From Conchocele bisecta (taxonomy: Eukaryota > Mollusca > Bivalvia > Lucinida > Thyasiridae), in assembly GCA_029237695.1 (NCBI GenBank), contig CM055275.1, positions 7,059,131 through 7,123,130 on the forward strand: a stretch of DNA of 64,000 nt, written 5' to 3'. Both the position numbers and the translations under genes were made by a program. Below the pieces are notes generated by a model. It saw nothing but the letters and a program-made list of their open reading frames with translations. It searched no databases and was not told the DNA's origin. Below are positions 45,346 through 56,978 of this stretch, in pieces; the stretch's first letter is position 1, and each line of letters starts with the position of its first letter.

Positions 45346-46370
45346 TTTGCAAAAGGTATTTTTCGATATAAATAATTATGAGACTTGTTCCAACTTGCCC
45401 GAATTAGAATGCGCAAAATAGGTTTGTTTTTGTATTAAATTAAGTATTGAAATTCGTAAAAATTGCACTGAAGTACAGTAAAGTTTTAAAATATAAACAT
45501 GATACAGGAATTTAATGTTTAGTCTAACTAAGGCACGGTTAGCGGCCATGTAGTCTGCTGCAACAGAGATCAAATGTGGAATATCTATGTTGTGTTTACA
45601 ATCATAATTAATTAATTATGGACGTCTATGTGTATTATATCACGTTATTGTAACTAAATTAATTACAACATATCATTACATGTCACATATTCGTTGCGTC
45701 TGGGTTTTATTTGCCAATTTTTAAGCATGTGAGAATTAATAGCTTGACATTCAACGTATGTAGCATTTCAAATCTCAAATGGCACACGGTGTAAAACTCA
45801 AGCACATTGGCATCCAGCCTGAAGCACTCTAACTGTGGTGTGGGTGGAGACGGGGTATGGCGTAGGGGTGAGGGCGTACTCAGTGCATGAATGAATGGGT
45901 TAAACACTACCGGTCGGTGGAAATGGTAACTGGTTTTATGCGATAAATTTGGATTTATTATATTAAGTATGCCACATTAAAAGTAAGAGCCACACACCTC
46001 ATTGCACATATCACACGTACTATACGCTTTGTGCCAAGCTTTTAAATCAATAAAGAAAGGAAAATATGGATGGATGGATGTGCATTCACCTCTCTCCGAT
46101 AATTACGCCGATTTTCCCCCATTACGCCGCATTCTCACCTTGATTCAAATAATCGACCATTTTGCCATTTAGTGACGCCGTGTATTACCAAGCCTCCGAT
46201 AACTGTAGGCTAAATCGATCAACCAATGGTAACTAGGCTTTGATATCGATTAACCAATAGAAACTAAGCTTTGAACTGGATGCCCAAATCATAGTTTAAG
46301 CTATCAGCTAATGATAAGTAGGCTTTGTGATCTCTTAACCATTCGCAACTCGAGTTGTGACGGGTAGCAG
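45346..46370. other. No gene seen
   Basis: An AATAAA followed by a (GGAT)n stretch lies at about 46030-46080. Around 46200-46330 the phrase GATCAACCAATGG(T/A)AACTAG and CTTTGA recur two or three times. Confidence 0.5.
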
Positions 46371-47150
46371 AAACCACCGTTTAGGCTGCTTTCGTAAATT
46401 AACTAGCGATTACGATCTCAAACGGCAGTTTCTGGCCAAATGCACAATAATTGCTCAAACTGGGGTTTGGGAGCCTAAACCATGGCTTAGACTCTCAAAC
46501 TGGGGTTTAGTGAATATATTGTGCATTTGTCGAGCCTAAACTAGGATTTGGGCAGTCTAAACTGGGGGTTAAGCTCAAACCGTGGTATAGGCTATCAGAA
46601 ACCCTAGTTTGAGAGTATAAACGGTGGTTTCTGCCGCCTAGTGCACAATAATTGCTCAAGCCATGGTTTGAGAAAACCACCGTTTGGGATCAGGATTGGC
46701 ATTTTTTTTACTAAACTATGGCTTGTTATTGAATTACGATTGCAAATGTCAGTTTCTGGCCAAATGCACAATAATTGCTCAAACTGGGGTTTGGGAGCTA
46801 AACCATGGTTTAGACTCTCAAACTGAGGTTTAGAAAATGATTGTGCATTTGGCGAGCCTAAACTAGGGTTTGGGCAGTCTGAACTGGGGTTTGAGCTCAA
46901 ACCGTGGCTTAGGCTACCATAAACCCTAGTTTGAGAGTCTAAACGGTGGTTTCAGCCGCCAAGTGCACAAAAATTGCCCAAACCAGGGTTTAAGAAAACT
47001 ACCATTTGAATTCTCAAATGGCAGTTTAAGCCCAATGTAGGGTTTGGTTTAAACAATATTTATTGGTAAATGTACATTGTATACAATGTAGGGTTTGAGG
47101 AGCCTAAACTATGGTTTAAGCTCCAAACCATGGCTTAGGGAATTATTGTG
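46371..47150. repeat. Array of AAAC-N4-GTTT near-palindromes
   Basis: About 26 occurrences of a 12-bp AAACnnnnGTTT-like motif in 780 bp, at least 13 of them exact (for example 46371, 46457, 46497, 46674). Spacing is about 18-40 bp. TGGCCAAATGCACAATA at 46433 recurs at 46757, so a ~324-bp block is duplicated within the array. No frame is coding. Confidence 0.85.
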
Positions 47151-47160
47151 CATTTGGCAT

Positions 47161-48524
47161 GCCATACACGATACCAATTGTATCATGGCAAATCAAACAC
47201 GCGGTCATTGTAAACTATATATATCATACATGTAATTTCGTGATTAGAGACGCTGGCGGGGGCACACTTAACAATTTTATATTAATATATAATACCGCTA
47301 CTTCAGCTGCTATCGACCCTTCATCCAGTTAAGACAATTACGGGAAAATGTATTTAACGACGTGGAACGTCTTATGTCAATTGGAATACGATTCCAGATA
47401 AGCGCGCCTGAGATTACTTTTAGGTTTTGGAACTTCATAATCCATATCTGTTTCAGACCTTAATACCATACGCGTATTTTGCAAATGATTAGTGCGCATT
47501 TCAAATGATTCACATACATATTGGGGGTGGACTGGGGTGCATCTCATCAGGGTTTATCATGTTTGTCAAAGTCCCAGAACAGACAAATTACACAGACAAT
47601 ACGCATACATTGATCACAAACATGCGAAATGTACCACATAGCCTTTGCAAACAGCGGAGGTTCTGACAAGCCTGCGCAGGAGCGCAGTCTGATCAAGCGA
47701 ATGCCGGTTTTCAAAGACGGCGACCATTTCTAACCTTATTGATGCCACGCAAAATAGAAACTTTGCAAACGCTAAGCAATATTTAATTGGCAAAAATGTT
47801 CCACAATTTTCTCGAACACAAATGTGTGTTTTTAAGCATGATAAATCCGCAATTTTTTGCCGCCTACACCGCTAACACTACTGTCTCTGTTTATAAGGGA
47901 ATGTCATCCATGAACATATCTGATTATCATCGTTTTGTCATTAACGGTAGGTGTTTCTCCTTATAGGTATCACAATTTGCCTGGTAAAAATGAAATAAAA
48001 GTAGTAAGTTTATTACTGATCCTACCTATCAAATACTATCTTACAAACGTCATGAGAAATGTCGTCTATCAAACATAGTGCTCTACCAGCACTGTGCGCA
48101 ACCATTTATTCTGTGATATTATAATATAATGTTTCGCTCAGAATAAGACTAAGATATATCTGTCAACAATTCACATTGTTTCGGGTCCACATATAAATAG
48201 GAAAACAGTTCGCAACACAGATGGTGGCTGAACATGCGCAATTATATTACTTTTTTGATTATTCACGAACATGCTGTTTCAATCACACCATTGATGAAGC
48301 ATGTTAAGCATACATTGTAGATCCGCTTCGTTTCCTGCAATCAACACTATCTCATATGCGTACAATAAAATGCATAATACCTCGCCATGAAACTGGACAC
48401 CTTAATATGTAGGTAAAATTAATTGATGAATATGTTAAATAATAAAGGTGACAGAGAACAGTCCTGACATAATCCACAGTGTACATCAAACTACTCGGAA
48501 CATAAATCGTTAAGTCGGACATTT
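47161..48524. other. No gene seen
   Basis: No recognisable gene or repeat family in this stretch. Confidence 0.5.
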
Positions 48525-48720
48525 GCCTCATTTGCAAATGAAAATAGCCTGATACCACCGCGCGTCACTATCAGTAAAACAAATATTACTAAATTCTGAG
48601 AATCTGTATAGCAGGCACTCGTATTTATTAGAACTGGTGGAATAGCGACATAATTAGACACTTATTTAATTCCTATAAAGAACATTTTGTGCCTACTGCG
48701 TGGGTATGTACCTTTAACAT
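48525..48720. repeat. Deleted copy of the 10222-10985 MITE
   Basis: ATAGCCTGATACCACCGCGC, TCACTATCAGTAAAA, ACACTTATTTAATTCCTATA and TTTGTGCCTACTGCGTGGG appear in the same order as at 10560-10965, but the large central palindrome is absent. Confidence 0.65.
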
Positions 48721-48730
48721 TGAGTTAATG

Positions 48731-50815
48731 GTCTTATAACATATGTTTCCTGACATGGAACGCCTTGATATTTGATACATGCATTCATCTGATGATACTC
48801 TATCGTGCAATAGCAATTCCATGACCCACCGCCCACCCCTTACCCCAGGGTCAAGGTCATGACATCATGATAGAGGGTCATCTGAGGAATGCATGTATGA
48901 AATATCAAGGCGTTCCATGAAAGGAAACAGATGTAATAAGACATTTGCCCCAACGTTAAGTTTATGAATGTGCTAAGTATGTGACCTTGACCTTGGGGTA
49001 AGGGATGGGTGGTGGGTCATGGATTTGCTATAGCACGATAGAGTATCATCAGATGAATGCATGTATCAAATATCAAGGCGTTCCATGAAAGGAAACATAT
49101 GTTATATAAGACATTTAACCCAACGTTATGTTTATGAATGTGTTAAATTTGTGACCTAGACATTGGGGTAATGGGTGGGGGTTGGTTATGAATTTGGTAT
49201 AGCACGCTAGAGTATCATCCGATGAATGCATGTATGAAATATCAAGGTGTTCAAAGTGTAAAGAAACAGAAGTTACACAACATTTACCCCAGCATTAAGT
49301 TTATGAACACGCTAAGTTTGTGACCTTGACCTTTGGGTAAGGGTTGGGTGGTGGGTTGTGGATTTGCTACAGAATGATAGAGGGTCATCTGAGGAATGTA
49401 TGAAATAGCAAGGCGTTCCATGAAAGAAACAGACATTTACCCCAACGTTAAGTTTATGAATGTACCAAATTTGCGACATTGACCTTGGGGTAAGGGATTG
49501 GCGGTGGGTCATGGATTTGCTACAGCATGATAGAGTATCAACAGATGAATGCATATTTGAAATATCAAGGCGTTCCATGAAAGAAAACAGATGTTATAAT
49601 ACATTTACACCAACATTAATTTTATTAATGTGCTAAGATTATGACCTCGACCTTGTGAAAAGGTGTGGGCGGTGGGTCATGAATTTGCTATAGCACGATA
49701 GAGTATCATCAGATTAATGCATGTATGAAATATCAAAGCGTTCCATGAAAGAAAACAGATGTTATAAGACATTTACCCCAACGTTAAGTTTATGAATGTG
49801 CTAAATTTGTGACCTTGACCTCGGAGTAAGGGCTTGGTGGTGGGTCATGGATTTGCTACAGCATGATAGAGGGTCATCTCTGAGGAATGCATGTATGAAA
49901 TAAGAAGGCATTCCATGAAAGGAAACATAATTTATAAGACATTTACCCCAACGTTAAGTTTATGAATGTGCTAAGTTTGTCATCTTGACCTAGGGGTAAG
50001 GGATGGCCGCTGGGCCATGGATTTGCTATAGCACGATCGAGTATCATCAGATGAATGCATGTATGGAATATCAAGGCGTTCAATGAACGGAAACAGATGT
50101 TATAAGACAGTTACCCCAATGTTAAGTTTATGAATGTGCTAAGTGTGTGACCTTGACCTTGGGGTAAGGGCTAGGTGGTGGGTCATGGATTTGCTACAGC
50201 ATGATAGAGGGTCATCTGAGGAATGCATGTATGAAATAACAAGGTGTTCCATGAAAGGAAACAGAAGTTATAAGACATTTACCCAACGTTAAGTTTATGA
50301 ATGTGCCAGGTTTGTGACCTTGACTTTGGGGTAAGGGCTGAGTGATGCGCCATGGATTTTGCTACAGCATGATAGAGGGTCATCTGAGGAATGCATGTAT
50401 GAAATAACAAGGTGTTCCATGAAAGGAAACAGAAGTTATAAGACATTTACCCAACGTTAAGTTTATGAATGTGCCAGGTTTGTGACCTTGACTTTGGGGT
50501 AAGGGCTGAGTGATGCGCCATGGATTTTGCTACAGCATGATAGAGGGTCATCTGCGGAATGCATGTATGAAATAACAAGATGTTCCATGAAAGGAAACAG
50601 AAGTTATAAGACATTTACCCAACGTTAAGTTTATGAATGTGCCAAGTTTGTGACCTTGACAATGGGGTAAGGGCTTGTAGTGGGTCATGGATTTGCTACA
50701 TCATGATAGGAGGTCATCTGAGGAATGAGGGTAAGGGCTAGGTGGTGGGTCATGGATTTGCTATGGCATGATAGATGGTCATCTGAGGAATGCATGTATG
50801 AAACTATAAATGTGG
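48731..50815. repeat. ~168-bp satellite array, ~12 units
   Basis: The unit contains GTGACCTTGACCTTGGGGTA, GGTGGGTCATGGATTTGCTA, CAGCATGATAGAGGGTCATC, AAGGCGTTCCATGAAAGGAA and CCCCAACGTTAAGTTTATGA. The first unit (48731-48860) is inverted relative to all others. Two neighbouring units around 50310-50560 are nearly identical, so recent. One unit near 50725 is internally deleted. The 88-codon minus frame at 49312 reflects the repeat. Confidence 0.95.
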
Positions 50816-51660
50816 CCTGTCGGCACACGAATGCCCCCGCTGGCAGCCAAAGAAAACGAGGCATATTTGATTATAAGCCATTTACCCGTCTGTGAGCTTG
50901 ACCCTGGGCTGAGCGGGGGCGGGACGAATGTGGATTTGTCACAAGGCGGTAGAGGACCATTGGAGCAATGCGTGTGTGAAAACTGAAGCAGATCCCAGCA
51001 AGGAAACAGAAATTATAAGCCATTTACCCGAGCGTTAAGGTTTCGGGACGTACGTACGTACGGACACCGGTAACACTATATGTTCCCTCACCATTCGGTG
51101 GCGAGGGCTTAATAAGCCATTTACCCGAGCGTTAAGGTTTCGTGACGTACGGACGGACGCCGGTAACACTATATGCCCCGCTCACCATTCGGTGGCGGGG
51201 GCATAATAAGAAAATTTACCCGAGCATTAAGGTTTCGAACGCACAAAGACTGACCTTGACCCTGTGCTTAGCAGGGGCGGGATGAATGTGTATTTGTCAC
51301 AAGGTGGTAGAGGACCAATGGAGCAATGCGTGTGTCAATGGTGAAGCAGATAGGAGCAAGAAAACAGAAATTATAAGCCATTTACTCGAGCGTTAAGGTT
51401 TCGAACGCACCCAGTTTGTGACCTTGACCCTGGGCTTAGCAAGGGCGGGACAAATGTGAATTTGTCACAGGGCGGTAGAGGATGATTGGAGCAATGCGTG
51501 TGCGAAATGTGAAGCAGATCGGATCAGGGAAACATAAATTATAAGCCATTTACCCGAGCGTTAAGGTTTCGGTACGTACGTACGTAGGTAAGTACGTACG
51601 GACGCCGGCAACACTATATGTCCCCCTCACCATTCGGTGGCTGGGGCATAATAACGAAAG
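50816..51660. repeat. Diverged satellite subfamily with CATTCGGTGGCG ends
   Basis: Units keep the order of the 168-bp monomer but differ strongly: TTTACCCGAGCGTTAAGGTT, GACCTTGACCCTGGGCTTAG, TTTGTCACAAGGCGGTAGAG. Three copies end with ACGTACG-rich sequence followed by CGG(T/C)AACACTATATG and CTCACCATTCGGTGGC, itself a small palindrome. Confidence 0.8.
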
Positions 51661-52736
51661 CGAGAAATTACTGGATACTGGACGCTAGTCTAGTGACAGT
51701 TATTGTCGCTGAAGACCCGCCGGGAAAACACGCCTATCTAGGGGGCATTTCGGCAGGTTTTATTACGCAAAACTCAACACATAACTTTTCATGAAATTTC
51801 CACCATAATTCCACACTTTGGTGCTCTACGTGCTGACATGCACAGCTAAGGGGAACAAATGTTAGAAATTCGTGTTTTCGGACAATTTGTGCCCGATTTT
51901 GGATGGGAACAGCCATTATGGTCGATAAATGGAACAGCCAGGCACTTCACCATTTGTATGCTTGTATGTACGCAGTAAAAAATAGTTCCACATTTGATAA
52001 AATGATTTCTCAGCTACAGACTCTGTAATTGTACAAACTAATACAAATAATACACAGGATTGATAAATAAAACCAATATTAATTAATTTAGATCAAGCTT
52101 TATCTACTTTTCTCAAAACGCGCTCATGCGCAATAATTTACGTCTGCTTGTAATTTGGAAAGATTCGGCGTCTTGTTCTCCGATCGGTAGGTGTTAAAAC
52201 TATTTAAATCGGTACATCCCAACACATTACTAGTCTCACAAAAAAATCATACTATAGCCATATCATCTCCAGGAACATGGTACAAGTACTGGTTCATGCG
52301 CAGGTCCCGAGAATTGCAGTAAAGTGTTTCACTTTTTTTACCCCACCCACTTCGTTGACGTTCGTAATCTGAAACCACCGAGTGCTGACAAAGATAACAC
52401 AGGGATGCGACTTGTAAATAGTTTTGTTGTATGGCAGTTAACTTTGTTGCTCATTGTATGTATTTCTTTTAGTATATCTTTGGGATTCTCTTTTGTCTGA
52501 AAACAAAGTGTGTCTCTAGACGGAAAGTTGCAATAAATGTCTGCAAAATTTTCGTCATATCATTGGCAGTAACCAGTAGTCGGACTGTGCCAATAGCTGG
52601 ACAAAAATTATTAAACTTCTCAGTGGAAGTCTTTGTCAATAATATCCTATTTATAACTGATTTTTTCTAATTTCTCCTTGAAAGCATATTCTGTGACCAC
52701 CATTTGAGAATAGCGTGTAATCAAATTGATCGTCCG
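51661..52736. other. No gene seen
   Basis: Nothing I can support. The 60-codon minus frame at 51734 has no recognisable domain. Confidence 0.5.
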
Positions 52737-54250
52737 ACCTTTCAGAAGAATAGTATGTAACCAATGTAACAGTATGTAACCAAAGACATATAGCGTGTAA
52801 CCGTGTAACCCAAAATGAAAGGCATTAAATATAAAAAATCAAATTGATCGTCCGTCCTTTCAGAAGAATAGTATGTAACCGATGTAACCGTAATGTAACC
52901 AAAGACAAAGAGCCTGCAACCCAAAAATGAAAGGCATTAAATATAAAAAAATCAGATTGATCGTCCGTCCTTTCAGAAGAATAATATGTAACCGTATGTA
53001 ACCAAAGACATATAGCGTGTAACCGTGTAACCCAAAATGAAAGGCACTAAATATAAAAAATCAGATTGATCGTCCGTCCCTTCAGAAGAATTGTATGTAA
53101 CCAAAGACATATAGCGTGTAACCGTCTAACCCAAAATGAAAGGCATTAAATATAAAAAAATCAGATTGATCGTCCATCCTTTCAGAAGAATAATATGTAA
53201 CCAAAGACATATAGCGTGTAACCGTGTAACCCAAAATGAAAGGCATTAAATACAAAAAAATCAGATTGATCGTCCATCCTTTCAGAAGAATAGTATGTAA
53301 CCGATGTAACCAAAGACATATAGCGTGTAACCGTGTAACCCAAAATGAAAGGTATTAAATATAAAAAATCAAATTGATCGTCCGTTCTTTCAGAAGAATA
53401 GTATGTAACCGATGTAACCGTATGTAACCAAAGACATATAGCGTGTAACAGAAAAATGAAAGGCATTAAATATAAAAAAATCGGATTAATCGTCCGTCCT
53501 TTCAGAAGAATAGTATGTAACCAATGTAACCGTATGTAACCAAAGACATATAGCGTGTAACCGTGTAACCGAAAAATGAAAGGCATTAAATACAAAAAAA
53601 TCAGATTCATCGTCAATCCTTTCAGAAGAATAGTATGTAACCGATGTAACCAAAGACAAAGAGTGTGTAACTGTGTAACCGAAAAATGAAAGGCATCAAA
53701 TGTAAACAAAATGAGATTCATCGACTGTAACGATGTAACCGTATGTAACCAAAGACAAATAGCGTGTAACCGTGTAACCCAAAAATGAACGGCATTAAAT
53801 ATTACAAAAATCAGATTGATCGTCCATCCTTTCAGAAGAATAGTATGTAACCGATGTAACTGTATGTAACCAAAGACATATAGCGCGTAACCCAAATATG
53901 ATAGGCATTAAATATAAAAAATAAAATTCATTGTCCATCCTGTCAGAAGAATAGCATGTAACCGATGTAACCGTATGTAACCAAAGACATATAGTGTGTA
54001 ACCCAAAATTGAAAGGCATTAAATATAAAAAATAAAATTAATTGTCCATCCTTTCAGAAGAATAGCATGTAACCGATGTAACCGTATGTAACCAAAGACA
54101 TATAGCGTGTAACCGTGTAACTCAAAATGAAAAGCATTAAATATAAAAAATCAAATTGACCGTCCGTCCTTTCAGAAGAATAGTATGTAACCGATGTAAC
54201 CAAAGACAAAGAGCGTGTAACCCAAAAATGAAAGGCATACCAAAAATTCA
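52737..54250. repeat. ~118-bp tandem array rich in GTAACC
   Basis: About 13 units of 100-120 bp. Each has TTTCAGAAGAATAGTATG, two to five copies of TGTAACC spaced about 9-11 bp, CCAAAGACATATAGCGTG, AATGAAAGGCATTAAATA and GATTGATCGTCCGTC. Length differences come from loss or gain of the TGTAACC blocks. The 237-codon minus frame (53182-53895) switches motif phase along its length and is a product of the array. Confidence 0.9.
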
Positions 54251-54716
54251 TTGCCCAGAGCATGCTTTAATATTGGTTTATAACATTGAGACAAGACATG
54301 TAACCTATGTAACCAATGCTATATAGTGGTTACAAATGGACATCTATGTGCACAGGTGCGGATTTTGGGACATATCTATTAAAGTATTTATATAAATTAT
54401 AAAAGATAAAGTGTTGATACTAAATTTATACATTACATGCTTTAAATGCATTAATTTAGCAACTTTGTTTTCGGTGAGTTTTCAGCGAGTGTGAAATTCC
54501 GGAGTCAAGCCAGCGATAGATAACATTCCGATAGATAGGCTCTTTCGGTCTTTCTGGCAAATTCCGGTTTAAGTGGCTCAGCAACTGAAATGAATTCTGC
54601 ATAAATCGTGTATTACACTGCAGCTCCACGAGAGACCCGCGTTATACATGTACAGAAGCTTTATACAATTTAACATGGTATTGAATTGAATAATGTTGTG
54701 TTTATCGGTTTGGTCA

Positions 54717-54787
54717 GGCCTTGTAGTGCAGCGGCTAGCATACTGGTATTCATACTAGTGACCTGGGTTCGAGTCCCAGTGGGGCCC
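54717..54787 (+). pseudogene. tRNA-like cloverleaf (pseudo-tRNA or SINE head)
   Basis: Acceptor stem GGCCTTG/TGGGGCC (seven pairs, three of them G-U), TA, D-stem GTGC/GCAT with loop AGCGGCTA, anticodon stem CTGGT/ACTAG, and a perfect T-arm CTGGG-TTCGAGT-CCCAG. The A-box and B-box for RNA polymerase III look good (B-box GGTTCGAGTCC). The anticodon loop has only six bases (ATTCAT), so no standard anticodon can be assigned. There is no nearby T-run terminator. A functional tRNA is unlikely. Confidence 0.5.
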
Positions 54788-55170
54788 ATTCTGATTAAAC
54801 AAGCATTGCTATTTTCAATACTAATGGTAAAAATATTGTAGGGTGCTTTTTTTCCATCTGCCTGTTTATTTTCTTAGTCCGTTTTTCACTGAATGCAACA
54901 ACTATAGCTTGTACCACAATAACGTACTGCGGTGTGTGTACATAAGAAACTGATGTATATAATTTGAGATACCTGTGATCTATAATACCTATGTGTTATG
55001 CATAATTGACAAAAACATCGCAAAAATGAGCAACTGGTCATCTGAGAATCCCCATTGCAACCCCTTTAGGGGAATGTGACGGCATGAACCCATGTCTATG
55101 TTGTCCAGTATATATGTTTGAATAACACACACTTCAGTGGGGTACTTCTCCCTAAGAACGTGTACAAATA

Positions 55171-55457
55171 AGCCGTGTTTCAGGTATCCCGACCGACCCT
55201 GCTTTTTTGATGTGGTCGTAATTTTTTTCATTCATTTAAAAAAAATAATGAAATAAATTGTTACCTCAATATTTTGTATGCAAAAAGTATTTTTAACTAC
55301 TTAGTCATTGTTATGCACAAAGTGTGTTTTAAACCAATACTGTAAGTATAGCTAATATTTAAAACAATATTTGTTAGTTTTCACATATGTTTGCCTAAAA
55401 GAAAATTGACAACCTACCGACCAAACCTTTTTTCAGCATGCAACCTGAAACACAGCT
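55171..55457. repeat. MITE-like, AGCCGTGTTTCAGGT ends
   Basis: AGCCGTGTTTCAGGTATCCC at the left is inverted at the right (ACCTGAAACACAGCT). Next inward are CCGACCGACC and TACCGACCAAACC with A/T runs. No coding content. Confidence 0.6.
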
Positions 55458-56089
55458 AATTTGTTTAGGCCTTATTAGTTAATAAAACTTAATACTGTCT
55501 GCTATTGTAATTTAGTGATCATTTTATTATCGCGCCCGCTTAAATTTCGGAAAGCACGATAGAGCTTGCAAGTTGTTTCTTTTCTTTTCAGTATGGGTGA
55601 ACTTGTAAACAGTTTTGGCGTTGTATTATTAAAACTGAACATATGTAGATAATGTCTAGGTTTACTCCAGTGTAAGTGAATGGGATTGATCCATGATAAT
55701 TCTCCGGCCAATCCGTTCGTTAGAAAATGATTTTCACACTAGTCCGTTTATTAAGCCGGCTTATCTGGAACTACATAAAGTTTGCAAACATTGCTGTAGA
55801 GTCTGTGGTGTTAAACATGTTAAAACTGTTAATACCGGTTAATACCGGTATGTGGCTATTGACCGCTATTCCCTTTCATGTCCAGCAGATATGTTGGCAG
55901 TAATACACCCTTTTTCATCTGTTGTTTTGAATATTTCAAATATTTTCCACTAAAGCTTGTTACTCCAACATATTAGAATCACCTCATTGATTTCGCCAAA
56001 TTATTGAAATACAGTTCATGCTTTGCATGACATTTCATTTGAGTTTCGGATTTCTCGCTTTCGTATTGTGCACTCCTTCAGGGTGCACA
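55458..56089. other. No gene seen
   Basis: A small duplication GTTAATACCGGTTAATACCG at about 55828 is the only structure noted. Confidence 0.5.
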
Positions 56090-56375
56090 TACAACTGGTA
56101 TCAAGGTGTTCCATGAAAGGAATATAAGACATTTACCCAACGTTAAGTTTATGAATGTGCCAAGTGTGTGACCTTGACATTGGGGTAAGGGCTGGTGGTG
56201 GGTCATGGATTTGCTACAGCATGATAGAGGGTCATCTGAGGAATGCATGTATGAAACAACAAGGTGTTCCATGAAAGGAAACAGAAGTTATAATACATTT
56301 ACCCAACGTTAAGTTTGTGGACGACGCCGACGACGCTGGGGGTATGCCATAAGCTCTTCTGCACTTTGTGCTGGC
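56090..56375 (+). repeat. Detached 1.5 units of the 168-bp satellite
   Basis: AAGGTGTTCCATGAAAGGAA, GTGACCTTGACATTGGGGTA and CATGATAGAGGGTCATCTGA occur as in the array at 48.7 kb. It ends in GACGACGCCGACGACGCTGG and GCGAGCTAAAA, an ending shared with the element at 59410. Confidence 0.85.
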
Positions 56376-56535
56376 GAGCTAAAATATAGTGGACAGTGTA
56401 TGCCCTGATCTGGATCACCAGTTACAAATGCGACAGTGAACAGTGTATGCCCTGGTTAGACTATACAGATCTGTATTGGACCAATTATTCACAAAAACTA
56501 TACAAAGCAATGTATGACCTGATCTGGAGCACTAT

Positions 56536-56978
56536 AGTTTTTGTTTGCTTTGTTGGGGTTAAACGGCCTATCAACAGCTAAGGTCATTTAAGGCCGAGGC
56601 AAGGGGATTAGTACTAAATCCCATATATTACCTATACAAGTACATGTACATGTTCAAGTACATGTACAAATGGGGGGAAAATCCCAAAATCAGAACTGAA
56701 TATTTACAATAACAAAAGTATATATTCAGCCCTGAAATCAGAATAATCCTGATCTGATGCCAGGTCCTCGCCACACCAGAATCACTTGGCCCCTCCTAAA
56801 AGCAGTAGGATCAGTAATAATCTTATTACTTTTATAATGGACCCAATTCAACTCCCAGGTAACTAAAGAGCCAAAGATAAAAACGTACCTGAGGGCCAAA
56901 CCAGGCAAATTGTGATTCCTATGAGGAACCCATACCGTTAATTTACGCCGTCTCATTCGCCCGACCACCACCCACGGT
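56536..56978 (+). repeat. SINE-like dispersed element, longest copy
   Basis: Contains AACGGCCTATCAACAGCTAA, GGGGGGAAAATCCCAAAATC, GAATATTTACAATAACAAAA, CTGATCTGATGCCAGGTCC and TCACTTGGCCCC, ending near CGACCACCACCCACGG. I recognise the opening as a widespread bivalve repeat. No frame is preserved among copies. Confidence 0.75.

Noticed and set aside
46371..47150. Telomere-like repeat (CTAAACC/GGTTTAG words)
   Set aside because: Words such as TTTAGG are irregularly spaced and both orientations alternate; no uniform telomeric hexamer or heptamer run exists.
53182..53895. 237-codon minus-strand frame, the longest in the window
   Set aside because: It lies entirely in the ~118-bp array, changes repeat phase along its length, and its composition is dictated by the DNA repeat.
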